A DNA stretch of 64,000 bases from an uncultured Geobacteraceae bacterium (GCA_903901875.1 CAIUSO010000166.1:1-64000), one strand, 5' to 3'. Counted from the stretch's first letter, positions 28,130 through 37,594 are shown. Notes: generated from the letters alone by a model not told the origin. Numbers and translations: made by a program.

Positions 28130-31100
28130 ATGACGAACCAAAAACAAAGAATTCTTTGCGTGGATGACGAAGCTTTTAATCTCGAACTGCTGAAAACGAT
28201 TGTGAGTTCCGATGGCTATGAGGTGCTGTCGGTGTCAAGCGGATTGGAAGCACTGGAAAAGATACGGACTGAGCGGATCGATATCTGCCTTCTTGATGTG
28301 GTAATGCCGGAAATGGACGGTTTCGAAGTTTGCCGCCGGATCAAATCCGAAGAAGCACACCATGCCATCCCGGTCGTTTTGATTACCTCTCTCAACGACA
28401 CGAAAGATCGAATTCGGGGGATAGAAGCCGGAGCGGAAGATTTTATCACCAAACCATTTGTTCGCGCTGAAATTCTGGCACGGATAAAGATGCTTTTACG
28501 GGTCAAGGCACTGAATGATGAATTGGAAGTGTCCCGAGCACGCTACCTGGCCATCATTGAAGACCAGACTGAATTAATTTGCCGCTATCTGCCGGATGGC
28601 AGGCTCTCTTTTGTCAACGGGGCCTATTCGCGCTACTATGAAACTCCACCGGATGAACTGATTGGTAAAAATTTTATTCCAAGCATCCCGGAACCTGATT
28701 TATCCCGTGTCACTACGTTATTGTCCAACATCACCTGTGATAATTCAGAAGTAATGTACACACACCAAATCAAAAAATCATCGGGCGAGCTCTGCTGGCA
28801 GCGCTGGACACAGCGGGGAATATATTCAGGTGATGGAACTCTCATAGAATACCAAGCGGTGGGGCAGGATATAACCGAGCGCAAGCTGATTGAGTTGGAG
28901 CTGGCACATTCCGAGTTGAAGTTCCACACGCTCTATGCTTCAACGAGTGAAGCGGTGATGCTGTTGGACAATAATGGTTTTTTCGATTGCAACAAAGAAA
29001 CAATAGAGATGTTTGGATGCGCAACCGAGAAGGAGTTCTGCTCTCAACATCCGGTCAATTTTTCGCCACCACAGCAGCCATGTACAACTGATTCTTTGGC
29101 CTTGGCTAACAGTCACATCGCTACAGCACTGGAAAAAGGCAGCACGCGCTTTGAGTGGGTCCACCGGCGCGCAGACACAGGCAAGGACTTCCCCGCCGAG
29201 GTGTCACTTAGTGCCATGGAATTGGATGGCAGGAAAATTCTCCTGGCAACGGTGCGCGATATCACTGAACGTAAGCGGGTTGAAAAAGAATTACTACAGG
29301 CTAAGATGGATGCCGAATTGGCAAACATCGACAAGAGTGTTTTTTTGGCCAATATGAGCCATGAGATTCGCACGCCGATGAACGGTGTCATTGGCATGAC
29401 GGATCTACTGCTGGACACCGAGTTGACCGAAGAGCAGCAAAGATACGCAACGGTTGTCCGCAGATGCGGAGAAGACCTGCTGGAACTGATCAATGACATT
29501 CTTGATTTATCAAAAATCGGGGCTGGCAAACTTGAAATTGAAACGCTTGATTTTAATCTGAGAATGACCGTTGAAGACACCGCCGAGACCCTCGCAATGC
29601 GGGCATCTGCCGCCGGGTTGGAGCTGATCTGCCGGATTGACCCGCTGGTACCGACATATCTGAAAGGCGACCCGGGCCGGGTTCGTCAGGTCATTACCAA
29701 TCTGGCGGGGAATGCTATCAAGTTTACCCATGGTGGAGAAATAGAAATCAGGGCGGAGCTTGTTTCTGATCTGGGTGAAGCGGTTATGCTTCGTTTTTCC
29801 GTCCGGGACACCGGCATAGGGATACCTGAAAACCGGCGTGTCGCTATTTTTGATCCATTCACCCAGGTTGATGGTTCTACCACTCGTAAATACGGCGGTA
29901 CCGGCCTTGGGCTCAGCATCAGCAAACAGTTGGCGGAATTGATGGGGGGAGAGATCGGTGTTGACAGCACGGAGGGGGAAGGCTCCACCTTCTGGTTTAC
30001 CACACGGTTTGAAAAGCAAACCATTGTTGAGACGCTGAATATTGCGTCTCAATGCGTGGATATCTCATCGACGCGCGTTCTGGTGGTAGATGGCAACGCG
30101 ACCAACCGTACTCTTATGACTTCCCTCTTAAACAGTTGGGGTTGCCGATGTGGGTCCGCCAGCGATAGTGATACGGCCCTGTTGCTGCTCCGCGAAGCCG
30201 TTGAAAAGAGAGACCCATTCCGTATTGTCCTCTTGGACCAGATGCTGCCGGGTATTGACGGCCTTGAAACGGGACGCCGCATCAAGGCAGATTCACTGCT
30301 GCAATCGACCCTGATGATTATGGTGAAATCCTTAGGCCAGCATAGCATCGCTGCCGTTCTTGAACAGGTTGGTTTTACCGGCTATCTGACCAAGCCTGTT
30401 CGTCAGTCTCAGCTATACGATTGCATTGTTCTTGTTCTTAACCAGGCGAATCAATCCATTCCGAATCAACCACCCGATATTTCCAGTGCTGCACAGGGTA
30501 TTGCCACGTGTCACACCACACCGGAAATTTCCCAACCAGCGTATCGTATCCTGCTTGCAGAAGATAACATCATCAATCAGAAAGTTGCCCAGGGATTGTT
30601 GAGTAAACTCGGCTATCAGGCTGATGTGGTTTCCAATGGTCTTGAAGCCGTCACGGCACTTACCGAAACACACTACGATCTGGTGCTCATGGATTGCCAA
30701 ATGCCGGAAATGGGCGGTTTTGAAGCAACCTCCCTCATTCGTGACATAACCTCTCCCGTTCTCAATCATTTGGTGCCAATCGTCGCCATGACTGCCAATG
30801 CCATGACGAAAGACCGTGAAGAATGTCTGAAGGCAGGGATGAATGACTATCTGTCCAAACCGGTAAAGAGGGGCGAACTTGCGAAAGTATTTGCAAAATG
30901 GTTACCGGTCCATGAAGAACCGTCCCGTTCCGAGGGGATGGGGCCTGAAGAACCAGCCGTCGTGGCTGGCACGCTTGACGTAACCGTAAGCACTCCGATT
31001 CTGAACAGGCTGCTCGGCTACATCAATACCAGAGATGCCAGGGTTGAATGGTACCTTGACGACAATCAAAAAACACTGACAGGATTGCCGGATAAAGAGT

Positions 31101-32260
31101 TCAGGCAGGTGAACACACTGCTGAAAAATTTTGATTACGAAGCGGCCAGTAACGCGCTTCTGGCACTATCAGCCAGGTATGGCATCGTCCTTACCCCTGA
31201 CATCTGCATGGGTGACCAGACACCCACGGAAAAGACGCCTGTAATGGCAACGGTCCTTGTTATCGACGATACGCCGCGCAATATAAGTCTCCTGAACGCC
31301 GCGCTGACGGACGAATACACCATAAAAGCGGCAACAAGTGGAAAACAGGGCATTGATATTTGTAACTCCATGGCGGTTGACATTGTTCTGCTTGATGTAA
31401 TGATGCCGGGGATGGATGGTTTTGAAACCTGCAGGCAAATCAAGAAAAACCCATCGACAAAAAATATTCCGACACTATTTGTCACTGACAGAGGTGACAT
31501 TCATGACGAAACCATAGGTTTTGCCTGCGGTGCCGTTGATTATATCTCTAAACCAATTCGTGCAGCCATTGTAAAATCACGGATTAAGACCCACCTTGCT
31601 CTGTATGATCAGAACAGAATCTTGGAAAAACTGGTTCAGCAACGGACTACTGAGCTGAAAGATACCTATTTCGAAGTCCTCCGCCGGCTCGGTATAGCCG
31701 GAGAATTTCACGATGACGAAACCGGGCTGCATGTGGCCAGAGTCTGTAATTATTCACGGATAATTGCGCTGGCTTCCGGTTACTCTGAAAGCGAAGCGGA
31801 GCTGTTGTACCACGCAACTGCCCTGCATGATACCGGTAAAATCGGCATACCGGACAACATCCTCTTTAAACCAGGCAAGCTTGACGACAATGAATGGGAT
31901 GTTATGCGAACTCATTGTGAGATTGGCCACCGGATCATAGGCCAGCATCTGAACAACGAGTTGTTAAAAACTGCGGCGTCAGTAGCACTCACGCATCACG
32001 AAAAATGGGACGGCAGCGGATACCCACAGGGACTTAAGCAGACAGATATTCCCCTTGCAGGAAGGATTGTCGCTATCGCGGATGTATTTGATGCTCTTAC
32101 CAGTGATCGCCCCTATAAAAAAGCCTGGCCGGTTCCCGCTGCAGTCAGTGAGATCGTGCTCTGTAGCGGACTTCATTTCGATCCGCAGGTGGTGGATTCG
32201 TTCTTGTCAAACATCCCGGAAATTACCTTCGTACAGCAGCAATTTGCCGAGACTATGTAA
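28130..32260 (+). CDS. Giant hybrid kinase: REC-PAS-PAS-HK-REC-REC-REC-HD-GYP
   Basis: 1376 residues, soluble. The order is receiver 1 (D56), two PAS domains (about 140-390), HisKA with H411 in NMSHEIRTPMNGVIG, HATPase, receiver 2 (D703, first acidic pair altered to VVDGN), receiver 3 (D855), receiver 4 (D1089) and an HD-GYP c-di-GMP phosphodiesterase. The HD pair is H1233-D1234 in HDTGKIGIP, and the GYP motif at 1297-1299 is intact. Receiver 2 may be a pseudo-receiver. The fusion links a kinase phosphorelay to c-di-GMP breakdown in one chain. The ATG at 28130 follows AAGGGA. A start at 28067 would add an unrelated leader. It is convergent with the decarboxylase operon, with a 2-bp gap. Confidence 0.93.
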   Translation: MTNQKQRILCVDDEAFNLELLKTIVSSDGYEVLSVSSGLEALEKIRTERIDICLLDVVMPEMDGFEVCRRIKSEEAHHAIPVVLITSLNDTKDRIRGIEAGAEDFITKPFVRAEILARIKMLLRVKALNDELEVSRARYLAIIEDQTELICRYLPDGRLSFVNGAYSRYYETPPDELIGKNFIPSIPEPDLSRVTTLLSNITCDNSEVMYTHQIKKSSGELCWQRWTQRGIYSGDGTLIEYQAVGQDITERKLIELELAHSELKFHTLYASTSEAVMLLDNNGFFDCNKETIEMFGCATEKEFCSQHPVNFSPPQQPCTTDSLALANSHIATALEKGSTRFEWVHRRADTGKDFPAEVSLSAMELDGRKILLATVRDITERKRVEKELLQAKMDAELANIDKSVFLANMSHEIRTPMNGVIGMTDLLLDTELTEEQQRYATVVRRCGEDLLELINDILDLSKIGAGKLEIETLDFNLRMTVEDTAETLAMRASAAGLELICRIDPLVPTYLKGDPGRVRQVITNLAGNAIKFTHGGEIEIRAELVSDLGEAVMLRFSVRDTGIGIPENRRVAIFDPFTQVDGSTTRKYGGTGLGLSISKQLAELMGGEIGVDSTEGEGSTFWFTTRFEKQTIVETLNIASQCVDISSTRVLVVDGNATNRTLMTSLLNSWGCRCGSASDSDTALLLLREAVEKRDPFRIVLLDQMLPGIDGLETGRRIKADSLLQSTLMIMVKSLGQHSIAAVLEQVGFTGYLTKPVRQSQLYDCIVLVLNQANQSIPNQPPDISSAAQGIATCHTTPEISQPAYRILLAEDNIINQKVAQGLLSKLGYQADVVSNGLEAVTALTETHYDLVLMDCQMPEMGGFEATSLIRDITSPVLNHLVPIVAMTANAMTKDREECLKAGMNDYLSKPVKRGELAKVFAKWLPVHEEPSRSEGMGPEEPAVVAGTLDVTVSTPILNRLLGYINTRDARVEWYLDDNQKTLTGLPDKEFRQVNTLLKNFDYEAASNALLALSARYGIVLTPDICMGDQTPTEKTPVMATVLVIDDTPRNISLLNAALTDEYTIKAATSGKQGIDICNSMAVDIVLLDVMMPGMDGFETCRQIKKNPSTKNIPTLFVTDRGDIHDETIGFACGAVDYISKPIRAAIVKSRIKTHLALYDQNRILEKLVQQRTTELKDTYFEVLRRLGIAGEFHDDETGLHVARVCNYSRIIALASGYSESEAELLYHATALHDTGKIGIPDNILFKPGKLDDNEWDVMRTHCEIGHRIIGQHLNNELLKTAASVALTHHEKWDGSGYPQGLKQTDIPLAGRIVAIADVFDALTSDRPYKKAWPVPAAVSEIVLCSGLHFDPQVVDSFLSNIPEITFVQQQFAETM

Positions 32261-32262
32261 TA

Positions 32263-33393
32263 TTATTTCACGCCGAGCAACGCCAGCAGGATGCCGCCGG
32301 AAATCGCCGTACCAAAAACCCCTGCCAGGTTCGGCCCCATTGCGTGCATGATCAGATACACCTGCGGATTCTCCTTGTTGGCAACCATATGTGAAACTCG
32401 GGCGGCAATTGGCACCGAAGCGATTCCGGCTGAGCCGATGAGCGGATTGATCTTGCCTCGGCTGATGACGTTCATAATTTTTGCCGCCACTACTCCGGAA
32501 CCGGTACCAAACATAAAAGCAACCAGTCCCAACGCTATGATCTCAAGCGTTTTAATGGTAAGAAACTGCTCGGCATTCATGGTTGAGCCAATAGCCACCG
32601 TCAGCACGATGGTTATGATGTTCATTATTTCATTGGCCGCTGTCTTGGCCAATCGGTCCACCAACAGACACTCCCGAAACAGGTTACCCAGCATCAGCAT
32701 GGTAAGAAGTGGCGCAATAGGTGGGAAAAACAGATTAACGATGACGGCAATGATGATGGGAAAGGCAATTTTCTCCAGGCGGGAGACTTGCCGGGGCTTT
32801 TCCATAACTATCTGCCGTTCTTTTTTGGTTGTCAGTAGTTTCATGATGGGTGGTTGTATCAAGGGCATCAAGGCCATGTATGAATACGCGGCCACTGAAA
32901 TCTGCGGTAACAGATGGGGAGCCAGCTTCATGGTAACAAAGATAGCCATGGGGCCGTCCGCGCCACCGATGATGCCGATAGCTCCGGCCTCCGCCAGTGA
33001 AAATCCAAGCAGCTTGGCCCCGATAAGTGCAACAAAAATCCCAAGATGTGCCGCAGCCCCCAAAATAACCAGCCATGGACTGGCGATCATGGGGCCAAAA
33101 TCGGTCATGGCCCCAACGCCCAGAAAAATGAGCGGAGGCACAATGAGCAGGGCCACCCCCTGGTAGGCATAATGAAACAGCCCCCCAGGTTGGGTTAACC
33201 CTGAACCAGGCACATTGGCTACGATACAGGCAAAGCCAATGCCGACGAGCAGAAATGGTTCGTATTTCTTGGCCAGAGCCAGATAGATCATCGTGCCCCC
33301 CACCAGCATCATGAACACGTTACCCCAGCCCAATTGGGCCAGACCTGTCTGCTCTTTCAATAAATTCAATAATTCAAATAACTGTGCAAGCAT
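32263..33393 (-). CDS. mmdB: Na+-translocating decarboxylase beta subunit
   Basis: 376 residues, strongly hydrophobic with about 9-11 membrane segments. It has the family blocks PPLIFLGVGAMTDFGPMIA, AIGIIGGADGPMAIFVT (Asp of the Na+ site) and GSAGIASVPIAARV. It decarboxylates carboxybiotin and pumps Na+ outward, as in OadB, MmdB and GcdB. It is the last gene of a four-gene set with carboxyltransferase, gamma-like and biotin-carrier subunits. GGAG lies 8 bases before the ATG. Substrate specificity lies in the carboxyltransferase, so this subunit alone does not separate oxaloacetate, methylmalonyl-CoA or glutaconyl-CoA decarboxylases. Confidence 0.93.
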   Translation of the reverse strand: MLAQLFELLNLLKEQTGLAQLGWGNVFMMLVGGTMIYLALAKKYEPFLLVGIGFACIVANVPGSGLTQPGGLFHYAYQGVALLIVPPLIFLGVGAMTDFGPMIASPWLVILGAAAHLGIFVALIGAKLLGFSLAEAGAIGIIGGADGPMAIFVTMKLAPHLLPQISVAAYSYMALMPLIQPPIMKLLTTKKERQIVMEKPRQVSRLEKIAFPIIIAVIVNLFFPPIAPLLTMLMLGNLFRECLLVDRLAKTAANEIMNIITIVLTVAIGSTMNAEQFLTIKTLEIIALGLVAFMFGTGSGVVAAKIMNVISRGKINPLIGSAGIASVPIAARVSHMVANKENPQVYLIMHAMGPNLAGVFGTAISGGILLALLGVK

Positions 33394-33405
33394 TTTTTCA
33401 CTCCG

Positions 33406-33810
33406 TTATTGCGGTAGTCCCTCAATCTGAAGCAAGGCATGCCCGTCATCAACGGCATCCCCCTCCTTGACCAGCACGGCTCGTACGGTACCGGCGGACG
33501 GTGCAACAACAGGGGTTTCCATCTTCATGGCATCCAGCACGATGAGCACCTGATTGAGAGAAACCACGTCACCAGGTTTGACCAGACATTTGAAAACATG
33601 CCCTGCCATGGGACTTACAACGACCCGGCAGCCTGCAAGAGGGGAAACAGCCACTGTGGAAGATGGAACCGTGGGAGTAAAAGGCGTTAAAGGATGCACG
33701 GGAACATCGGAAGAATGTGGTGCCTCGGGAAACGCAGAGGCAGAGTCATCCAGCACCTCAACACCAACATCGTATGTTTTACCTTCCAGGGTGATTCGCA
33801 ACATTTTCAT
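33406..33810 (-). CDS. mmdC: Biotin carboxyl carrier subunit of the decarboxylase
   Basis: 134 residues. A short N-terminal strand region (MKMLRITLEGKTYDVGVEVL) and a Pro/Ala/Ser/Thr-rich linker (about 25-57) lead to a biotinyl domain, with the biotinylated K96 in VLDAMKMETPV. It shuttles carboxyl groups from the carboxyltransferase to the membrane beta subunit. The linker is typical for Na+ pump carriers. AAGGAA precedes the ATG, and the beta subunit gene follows at 12 bp. Confidence 0.93.
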   Translation of the reverse strand: MKMLRITLEGKTYDVGVEVLDDSASAFPEAPHSSDVPVHPLTPFTPTVPSSTVAVSPLAGCRVVVSPMAGHVFKCLVKPGDVVSLNQVLIVLDAMKMETPVVAPSAGTVRAVLVKEGDAVDDGHALLQIEGLPQ

Positions 33811-33877
33811 GATAATTCCTTTCTATAAAACCTGTTTGATCAATGGGTTATATTTTGAGATGCAGCACAACGGTATA

Positions 33878-34291
33878 TTATTTGAGGCGGTGCGACTGTA
33901 GCTCGTGACGTCCCTGAGCTGCCCAGTTCCAGTCTTTTGCGGTTAACGGACGGAATCTTTCGACACGAACGGCCACTCCGAGTGTCTCGTACGCCGCTGC
34001 GGTAAGTAGCACTATCAGCTGTTGGTCACTCAGGCCGGGATGAATGCCGCCCGTGGCAGCAGACTCGGTTGTCGGAAAGAGTGCCGGTGAGGCGGCACTC
34101 AAGCATGGTCCCGTGAGCGCAGGATGCCCATGGGACATGGCCAGCGTACCTTCGGGGTTCTGTTTTCCCAACCTGTTGAGCAGGGGAAACAGTGCCAGAA
34201 TCACCCCGATTCCGCCGATGATGACAAAGCTCAGAATGAAATCGATTGCGCTGATGAGAAGCGCACCGTTTAAGTTATCTTGAATAGGCAT
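33878..34291 (-). CDS. mmdD: Decarboxylase gamma/delta-like small membrane subunit
   Basis: 137 residues. One N-terminal membrane helix (ISAIDFILSFVIIGGIGVILALFPLL) is followed by a hydrophilic tail. The end of the tail (QQLIVLLTAAAYETLGVAVRVERFRPL...DWNWAAQGRHELQSH) is typical of OadG-type subunits, which hold the carboxyltransferase to the membrane. Its place between the carboxyltransferase and biotin-carrier genes agrees with this. The middle stretch (Ala/Ser/Pro-rich) is not conserved. AGGA lies 8 bases before the ATG. Confidence 0.8.
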   Translation of the reverse strand: MPIQDNLNGALLISAIDFILSFVIIGGIGVILALFPLLNRLGKQNPEGTLAMSHGHPALTGPCLSAASPALFPTTESAATGGIHPGLSDQQLIVLLTAAAYETLGVAVRVERFRPLTAKDWNWAAQGRHELQSHRLK

Positions 34292-34367
34292 GATGCTATC
34301 CTGACTGTTACTTGAATTAGTTACTCCGGAGTATATTTTTCCCGAAGCGTGCTGCGAAGATACATGC

Positions 34368-35921
34368 CTATAACGGTATCAAACCATGCTTCTTGGCCGG
34401 TCGCGTCACCCGTTTCGTCAGGGATATTCGCAGTGCCTGTGCGACCCGTGTCCGTGTTTCAGCGGGCTCGATCACATCGGTGATCATATCACGGGAAGCC
34501 GCCTGATACGGGGTGGCAAATTGTTCCCGGTATGACCGCACCAGCTCTGCCTCTTTGGATTCATGATCCTCAGCCTCTTCTATCTCTTTTTTGTAGATAA
34601 TCCGGGCCGCACTTTCGGCACCCATGACGGCAATCTCGGCGCATGGCCAGGCAAAGATGAAATCAGCCCCCATGTCCTTGGAACACATGGCCAGATAGGC
34701 ACCTCCATAGGCCTTGCGCATGATAACGGTAATCTTGGGAACCGTTGCAGCAGCATAGGCGAAGAGCATCTTGGCACCATGGCGGATGATGCCGCCACGC
34801 TCCTGAGCCAGGCCCGGCATGAAGCCAGGCACATCAACCAGGTTGACCAGCGGCACGTTGAAGGCGTTGCAGAACCGGATGAATCGGGCCGCTTTGTCGG
34901 AACTGTCAATATCAAGGCATCCGGCCTTGCATGCCGGTTGGTTGGCCACGATACCGACCACCATGCCATTGATCCGGCCAAAGCCAATCACGATATTCCG
35001 GGCAAACTCACGCTGCACCTCAAGCCACTGTCCCGGATCCAGCAGGCGTTCGATCACCTGATACACGTCGAAACTGTATTTCGGGTCGTCAGGTACCAGC
35101 TCGTTCATCCCCTCATCCCGATCCAGAACGATTGCTTCAGGAATATAGTGCGGAGGATCCTGAAGATTGTTGAGCGGCAGAAAACCGAGCAGTTGCCGGG
35201 TGAGGCTGATGGCATGACGATCATCCTCTGCAATAAAATGGATATTGCCACTGACAGCTGCGTGGGCCTCGGCGGTACCAAACTGCTCGATTGGTGCAAC
35301 TTGCCCCGTCGCAGCCTTGATCACTTCCGGACCACAAATAAACATACTGGAATGGGTGCGTGTCTGGATGATGAAATCCATCAGCGCAGGACTGTAGGCG
35401 GCACCACCGGCGCAAGGTCCGGCAATGATAGCGATCTGCGGCACTACGCCTGAGGCGGCCACATTCTGGTAAAAAACCTGACCATATCCGGAAAGGCTGT
35501 GAATCCCCTCCTGAATACGAGCACCTCCCGAATCGTTTATGGCTACTACCGGAATGCCGGTTTCGCTGGCAATGTCCATAATATCACATATTTTCCTGGC
35601 CTGCATATGACCGAGAGCACCGCCACCTACCGTAAAATCCTGGCTGTAAATTGCAACCAGTCGGCCATCCACACTGCCGGTGCCGGTTACCACGCCGTCG
35701 CCCGGCATGAATTTCCCCGGGAAACCGGGCATATGGCAGGCATGATTAACATGCATTCCGTATTCGCTGAAAGATTCTTTATCAAACAGCAGCTCTACCC
35801 GCTCACGGGCACCAAGACGCCCTTCAGCGTGACGTTTTTTCATTTTATCCTTGCCACCACCTGCAAGGGCAGCGTCACGACGCTTTTGGAGCTCACTGAT
35901 TAATTCTTGTTTAATCGCCAT
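34368..35921 (-). CDS. mmdA: Methylmalonyl-CoA decarboxylase alpha (carboxyltransferase) subunit
   Basis: 517 residues, typical length. A biotin-dependent acyl-CoA carboxyltransferase with two crotonase-like halves: GGGALGHMQARKICDIMDIA and NDSGGARIQEGIHSLSGYGQ in the first, FVDVPGFMPG-like (LVDVPGFMPGLAQE), RKAYGGAYLAMCSKDMGADF and AWPCAEIAVMGAESA in the second. With a Na+ pump beta subunit downstream it is most likely methylmalonyl-CoA decarboxylase, which makes propionyl-CoA. A propionyl-CoA carboxylase role is less likely because no biotin carboxylase gene is near. ATG 35921 has GAGG upstream. The frame to 35960 lacks one. The leader overlaps the tail of a receiver relic, and no sigma-54 promoter is visible. 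Confidence 0.88.
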   Translation of the reverse strand: MAIKQELISELQKRRDAALAGGGKDKMKKRHAEGRLGARERVELLFDKESFSEYGMHVNHACHMPGFPGKFMPGDGVVTGTGSVDGRLVAIYSQDFTVGGGALGHMQARKICDIMDIASETGIPVVAINDSGGARIQEGIHSLSGYGQVFYQNVAASGVVPQIAIIAGPCAGGAAYSPALMDFIIQTRTHSSMFICGPEVIKAATGQVAPIEQFGTAEAHAAVSGNIHFIAEDDRHAISLTRQLLGFLPLNNLQDPPHYIPEAIVLDRDEGMNELVPDDPKYSFDVYQVIERLLDPGQWLEVQREFARNIVIGFGRINGMVVGIVANQPACKAGCLDIDSSDKAARFIRFCNAFNVPLVNLVDVPGFMPGLAQERGGIIRHGAKMLFAYAAATVPKITVIMRKAYGGAYLAMCSKDMGADFIFAWPCAEIAVMGAESAARIIYKKEIEEAEDHESKEAELVRSYREQFATPYQAASRDMITDVIEPAETRTRVAQALRISLTKRVTRPAKKHGLIPL

Positions 35922-36180
35922 GTATGTTTCCTCGATTCTCTGTATCTGTAGGTTTATCAAGAACTGCTCTAATCCTTTGTAACAACTCGAATGGCTTAAC
36001 GGGCTTTGATATTATACTGATTGAATCACCGTTGATACCTCTATTTTTATAAAATCGGCCGTATAGCCACTCATAAACATGATATTTGCTTTGGGGTTAA
36101 GGCAAAGCATCTCTTCAGCAGCGTCACTCCTATTTTTCTCTGGCATTATCAGCTACGTTGAGGTTTTTGTGATTGAGCTA
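35911..36180 (-). pseudogene. Relic of a response-regulator receiver domain (frameshifted)
   Basis: Translated in two frames, the minus strand gives MPEKNRSDAAEEMLCLNP then NIMFMSGYTADFI, and after a +1 shift near 36070 ISIISKPVKPFELLQRIRA. This is the C-terminal half of a receiver, as found at the end of hybrid kinases (MSGYTAD and the KP Lys are diagnostic). The phospho-acceptor half and everything before it are missing. The frame ends just inside mmdA. It is probably debris of a lost kinase gene. Confidence 0.75.
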
Positions 36181-36300
36181 CGGTCAAAGATGGTCGGAAG
36201 ATGAGATGCAAGATGTTCATGTTATTGTTGCCAGCCTCCTTAGTATTAAACCCTATATTTATCAGAGAGCACCATGCGACCAAAAGGACAAGCGAAAATA

Positions 36301-36615
36301 TCAAAATCCTGTCAAAAGAAAATCAATCGCATTCAGGATCGTCAATCGATCGTCGGAAAGAGTTGTTATTTTTGGCCCAAGGTCTCGCACTGGGTATCCG
36401 GCAAGTTCTGGCGTACCCATGATATAATTCGCCCCATCAACGGTTAAAATGGGGCATAGCTTCACCATGCTTTGACTTAGGATATTCGTCCGCAGCAGCG
36501 GGACAACCGTATGCGTCACAAGGGATTGATGTAGACTGTGCTGGACATCCAGCAGAAAGGGGATGGTTTCCCGGGATGCAGGATCAGTGTTCTGGTAAAC
36601 ATCAAACTGCGCCAT
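36301..36615 (-). CDS. ccdB: CcdB-family gyrase-inhibiting toxin
   Basis: 104 residues, the same size as F-plasmid CcdB. It begins AQFDVYQN, has the VPLLRTN block and the inner strand LTVDGANYIMGTPELAGYPVRDLG, and ends in the helix ILNAIDFLLTGF, including a conserved C-terminal aliphatic-Gly pattern used to bind DNA gyrase. CcdB poisons gyrase when CcdA is lost. The ATG overlaps the ccdA stop (TGATG), the normal arrangement for the pair. The genes appear intact, so this is a chromosomal addiction module. Confidence 0.92.
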   Translation of the reverse strand: MAQFDVYQNTDPASRETIPFLLDVQHSLHQSLVTHTVVPLLRTNILSQSMVKLCPILTVDGANYIMGTPELAGYPVRDLGPKITTLSDDRLTILNAIDFLLTGF

Positions 36616-36863
36616 CAGAATCTCCTTTTATCTGCGGCAAATACTCCCTGTTGTTCGATGTGTGCGTTATAGTCCTGTATTGCTCCGCGACTTTCTTCTA
36701 ACCACAGTTGTTCAAGTCGTGCCTTTACAGTAGTCAATACTGCTGCTTCGAAAACCTGCGACAGATTCACGCCAACATGTTTTGCCGTCTTGATCAGGTC
36801 ACTGTTTGCATTCAAATTTACCGCTTTTTTAGGGGCAGAAACATCATAGATATGCGTTTGCAT
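36615..36863 (-). CDS. ccdA: CcdA-family antitoxin
   Basis: 82 residues from ATG 36863, which has AAAGGAG 6-7 bases upstream. The N-terminus is the ribbon-helix-helix DNA-binding part (KAVNLNANSDLIKTAKHVGVNLSQVFEAAV). The C-terminus (EESRGAIQDYNAHIEQQGVFAADKRRF) is the intrinsically disordered CcdB-binding tail. It binds and frees CcdB from gyrase and autorepresses the operon. A sigma-70-like promoter lies at 36898-36926. Confidence 0.92.
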   Translation of the reverse strand: MQTHIYDVSAPKKAVNLNANSDLIKTAKHVGVNLSQVFEAAVLTTVKARLEQLWLEESRGAIQDYNAHIEQQGVFAADKRRF

Positions 36864-36897
36864 ATGCCTCTCCTTTCGCGTATTTATTATGCGTAGC

Positions 36898-36926
36898 ATT
36901 TTAGCGTAAACCATATAATGGCGCAA
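36898..36926 (-). promoter_or_regulatory. Sigma-70-type promoter of ccdAB
   Basis: On the minus strand TTGCGC (36921-36926) and TAAAAT (36898-36903) are separated by 17 bases. The promoter lies 35 bp upstream of the ccdA start. The overlapping AT-rich stretch is where CcdA repression would be expected. Confidence 0.5.
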
Positions 36927-37027
36927 GTGGTTTACACCGAACAGTCCCACATACTCCCCTCAAATTTCCCTCAGATAAGCGTCCTTGACCGACAATTACG
37001 TGGCACCGTGGGCGACACTATCCTCTT

Positions 37028-37390
37028 CTATTTTGTGGGTTGCGGCGGAGTGGGCACTACTCTCATCCACCCTTGCGGGCATTCTGTTATGTACGGGTAA
37101 TATCCCTGCGGTTTCTGGCAATAATACCAGTATTCCGGTTCCTGGGGTGGTAAAGGCACTGTCCGCGGCGGCATATATACAGCGGGTGCCTGTTCAATAA
37201 CTACCGGTGATGAATAATAGGAACCGGGATAGTAAGAGGGTCGGGCCAACTCCATTATACCAAGTCCAACACCAAGCCCTATGACGGGCCCCCAACCCCA
37301 ACCACCATGGTGGTGGTCAGCATGGGCAGACGATGAAAACAAAACAACTGCTACCGAAATTGTTATCAATGCACGTAAGAGCGTTTTCAT
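37028..37390 (-). CDS. Small secreted Pro/Tyr-rich protein of unknown function
   Basis: 120 residues. A clear Sec signal peptide (LLRALITISVAVVLFSSSAHA) is followed by a His/Gly/Trp segment (DHHHGGWGWGP), a hydrophobic Gly-rich stretch (VIGLGVGLGIMEL), a Pro/Tyr region and a conserved-looking C-terminus (EYWYYCQKPQGYYPYITECP with two cysteines). Similar proteins occur widely in proteobacteria without a known role. They look like envelope or outer-membrane-associated proteins. GGGAGG precedes the ATG. A weak sigma-54-like sequence (CGGTCAGGTTTTTGCA, minus strand, 37452-37467) lies 62 bp upstream. Confidence 0.75.
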   Translation of the reverse strand: MKTLLRALITISVAVVLFSSSAHADHHHGGWGWGPVIGLGVGLGIMELARPSYYPGSYYSSPVVIEQAPAVYMPPRTVPLPPQEPEYWYYCQKPQGYYPYITECPQGWMRVVPTPPQPTK

Positions 37391-37594
37391 ACCATCCTCC
37401 CGTTAATCCCCCTGACCCCTCTCGCAAGGGACGGGGACTTTTAAAGGTAAATGCAAAAACCTGACCGAACTGTCAGTCCCAACCAATTATAGCGACATCC
37501 CATGAAAAGCTCCGAAGTTTCCAATATCAAGCACCACATCGTTATCGTAATGAGATCAGGTTGGGATCTGCTTAAATCTCTCAACTTCAATCTG

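Noticed and set aside
32291-33166. Open frame of about 290 codons on plus, antisense to mmdB
   Set aside because: A shadow of a strongly conserved membrane protein gene; low-complexity Ala/Ser/Met composition.
34563-35453. Open frame of about 296 codons on plus, antisense to mmdA
   Set aside because: Shadow of the carboxyltransferase gene; no domain and no ribosome site.
36173-36427. Plus-strand frames upstream of and over ccdB
   Set aside because: No family, no ribosome site, and they overlap ccdB and the receiver relic.
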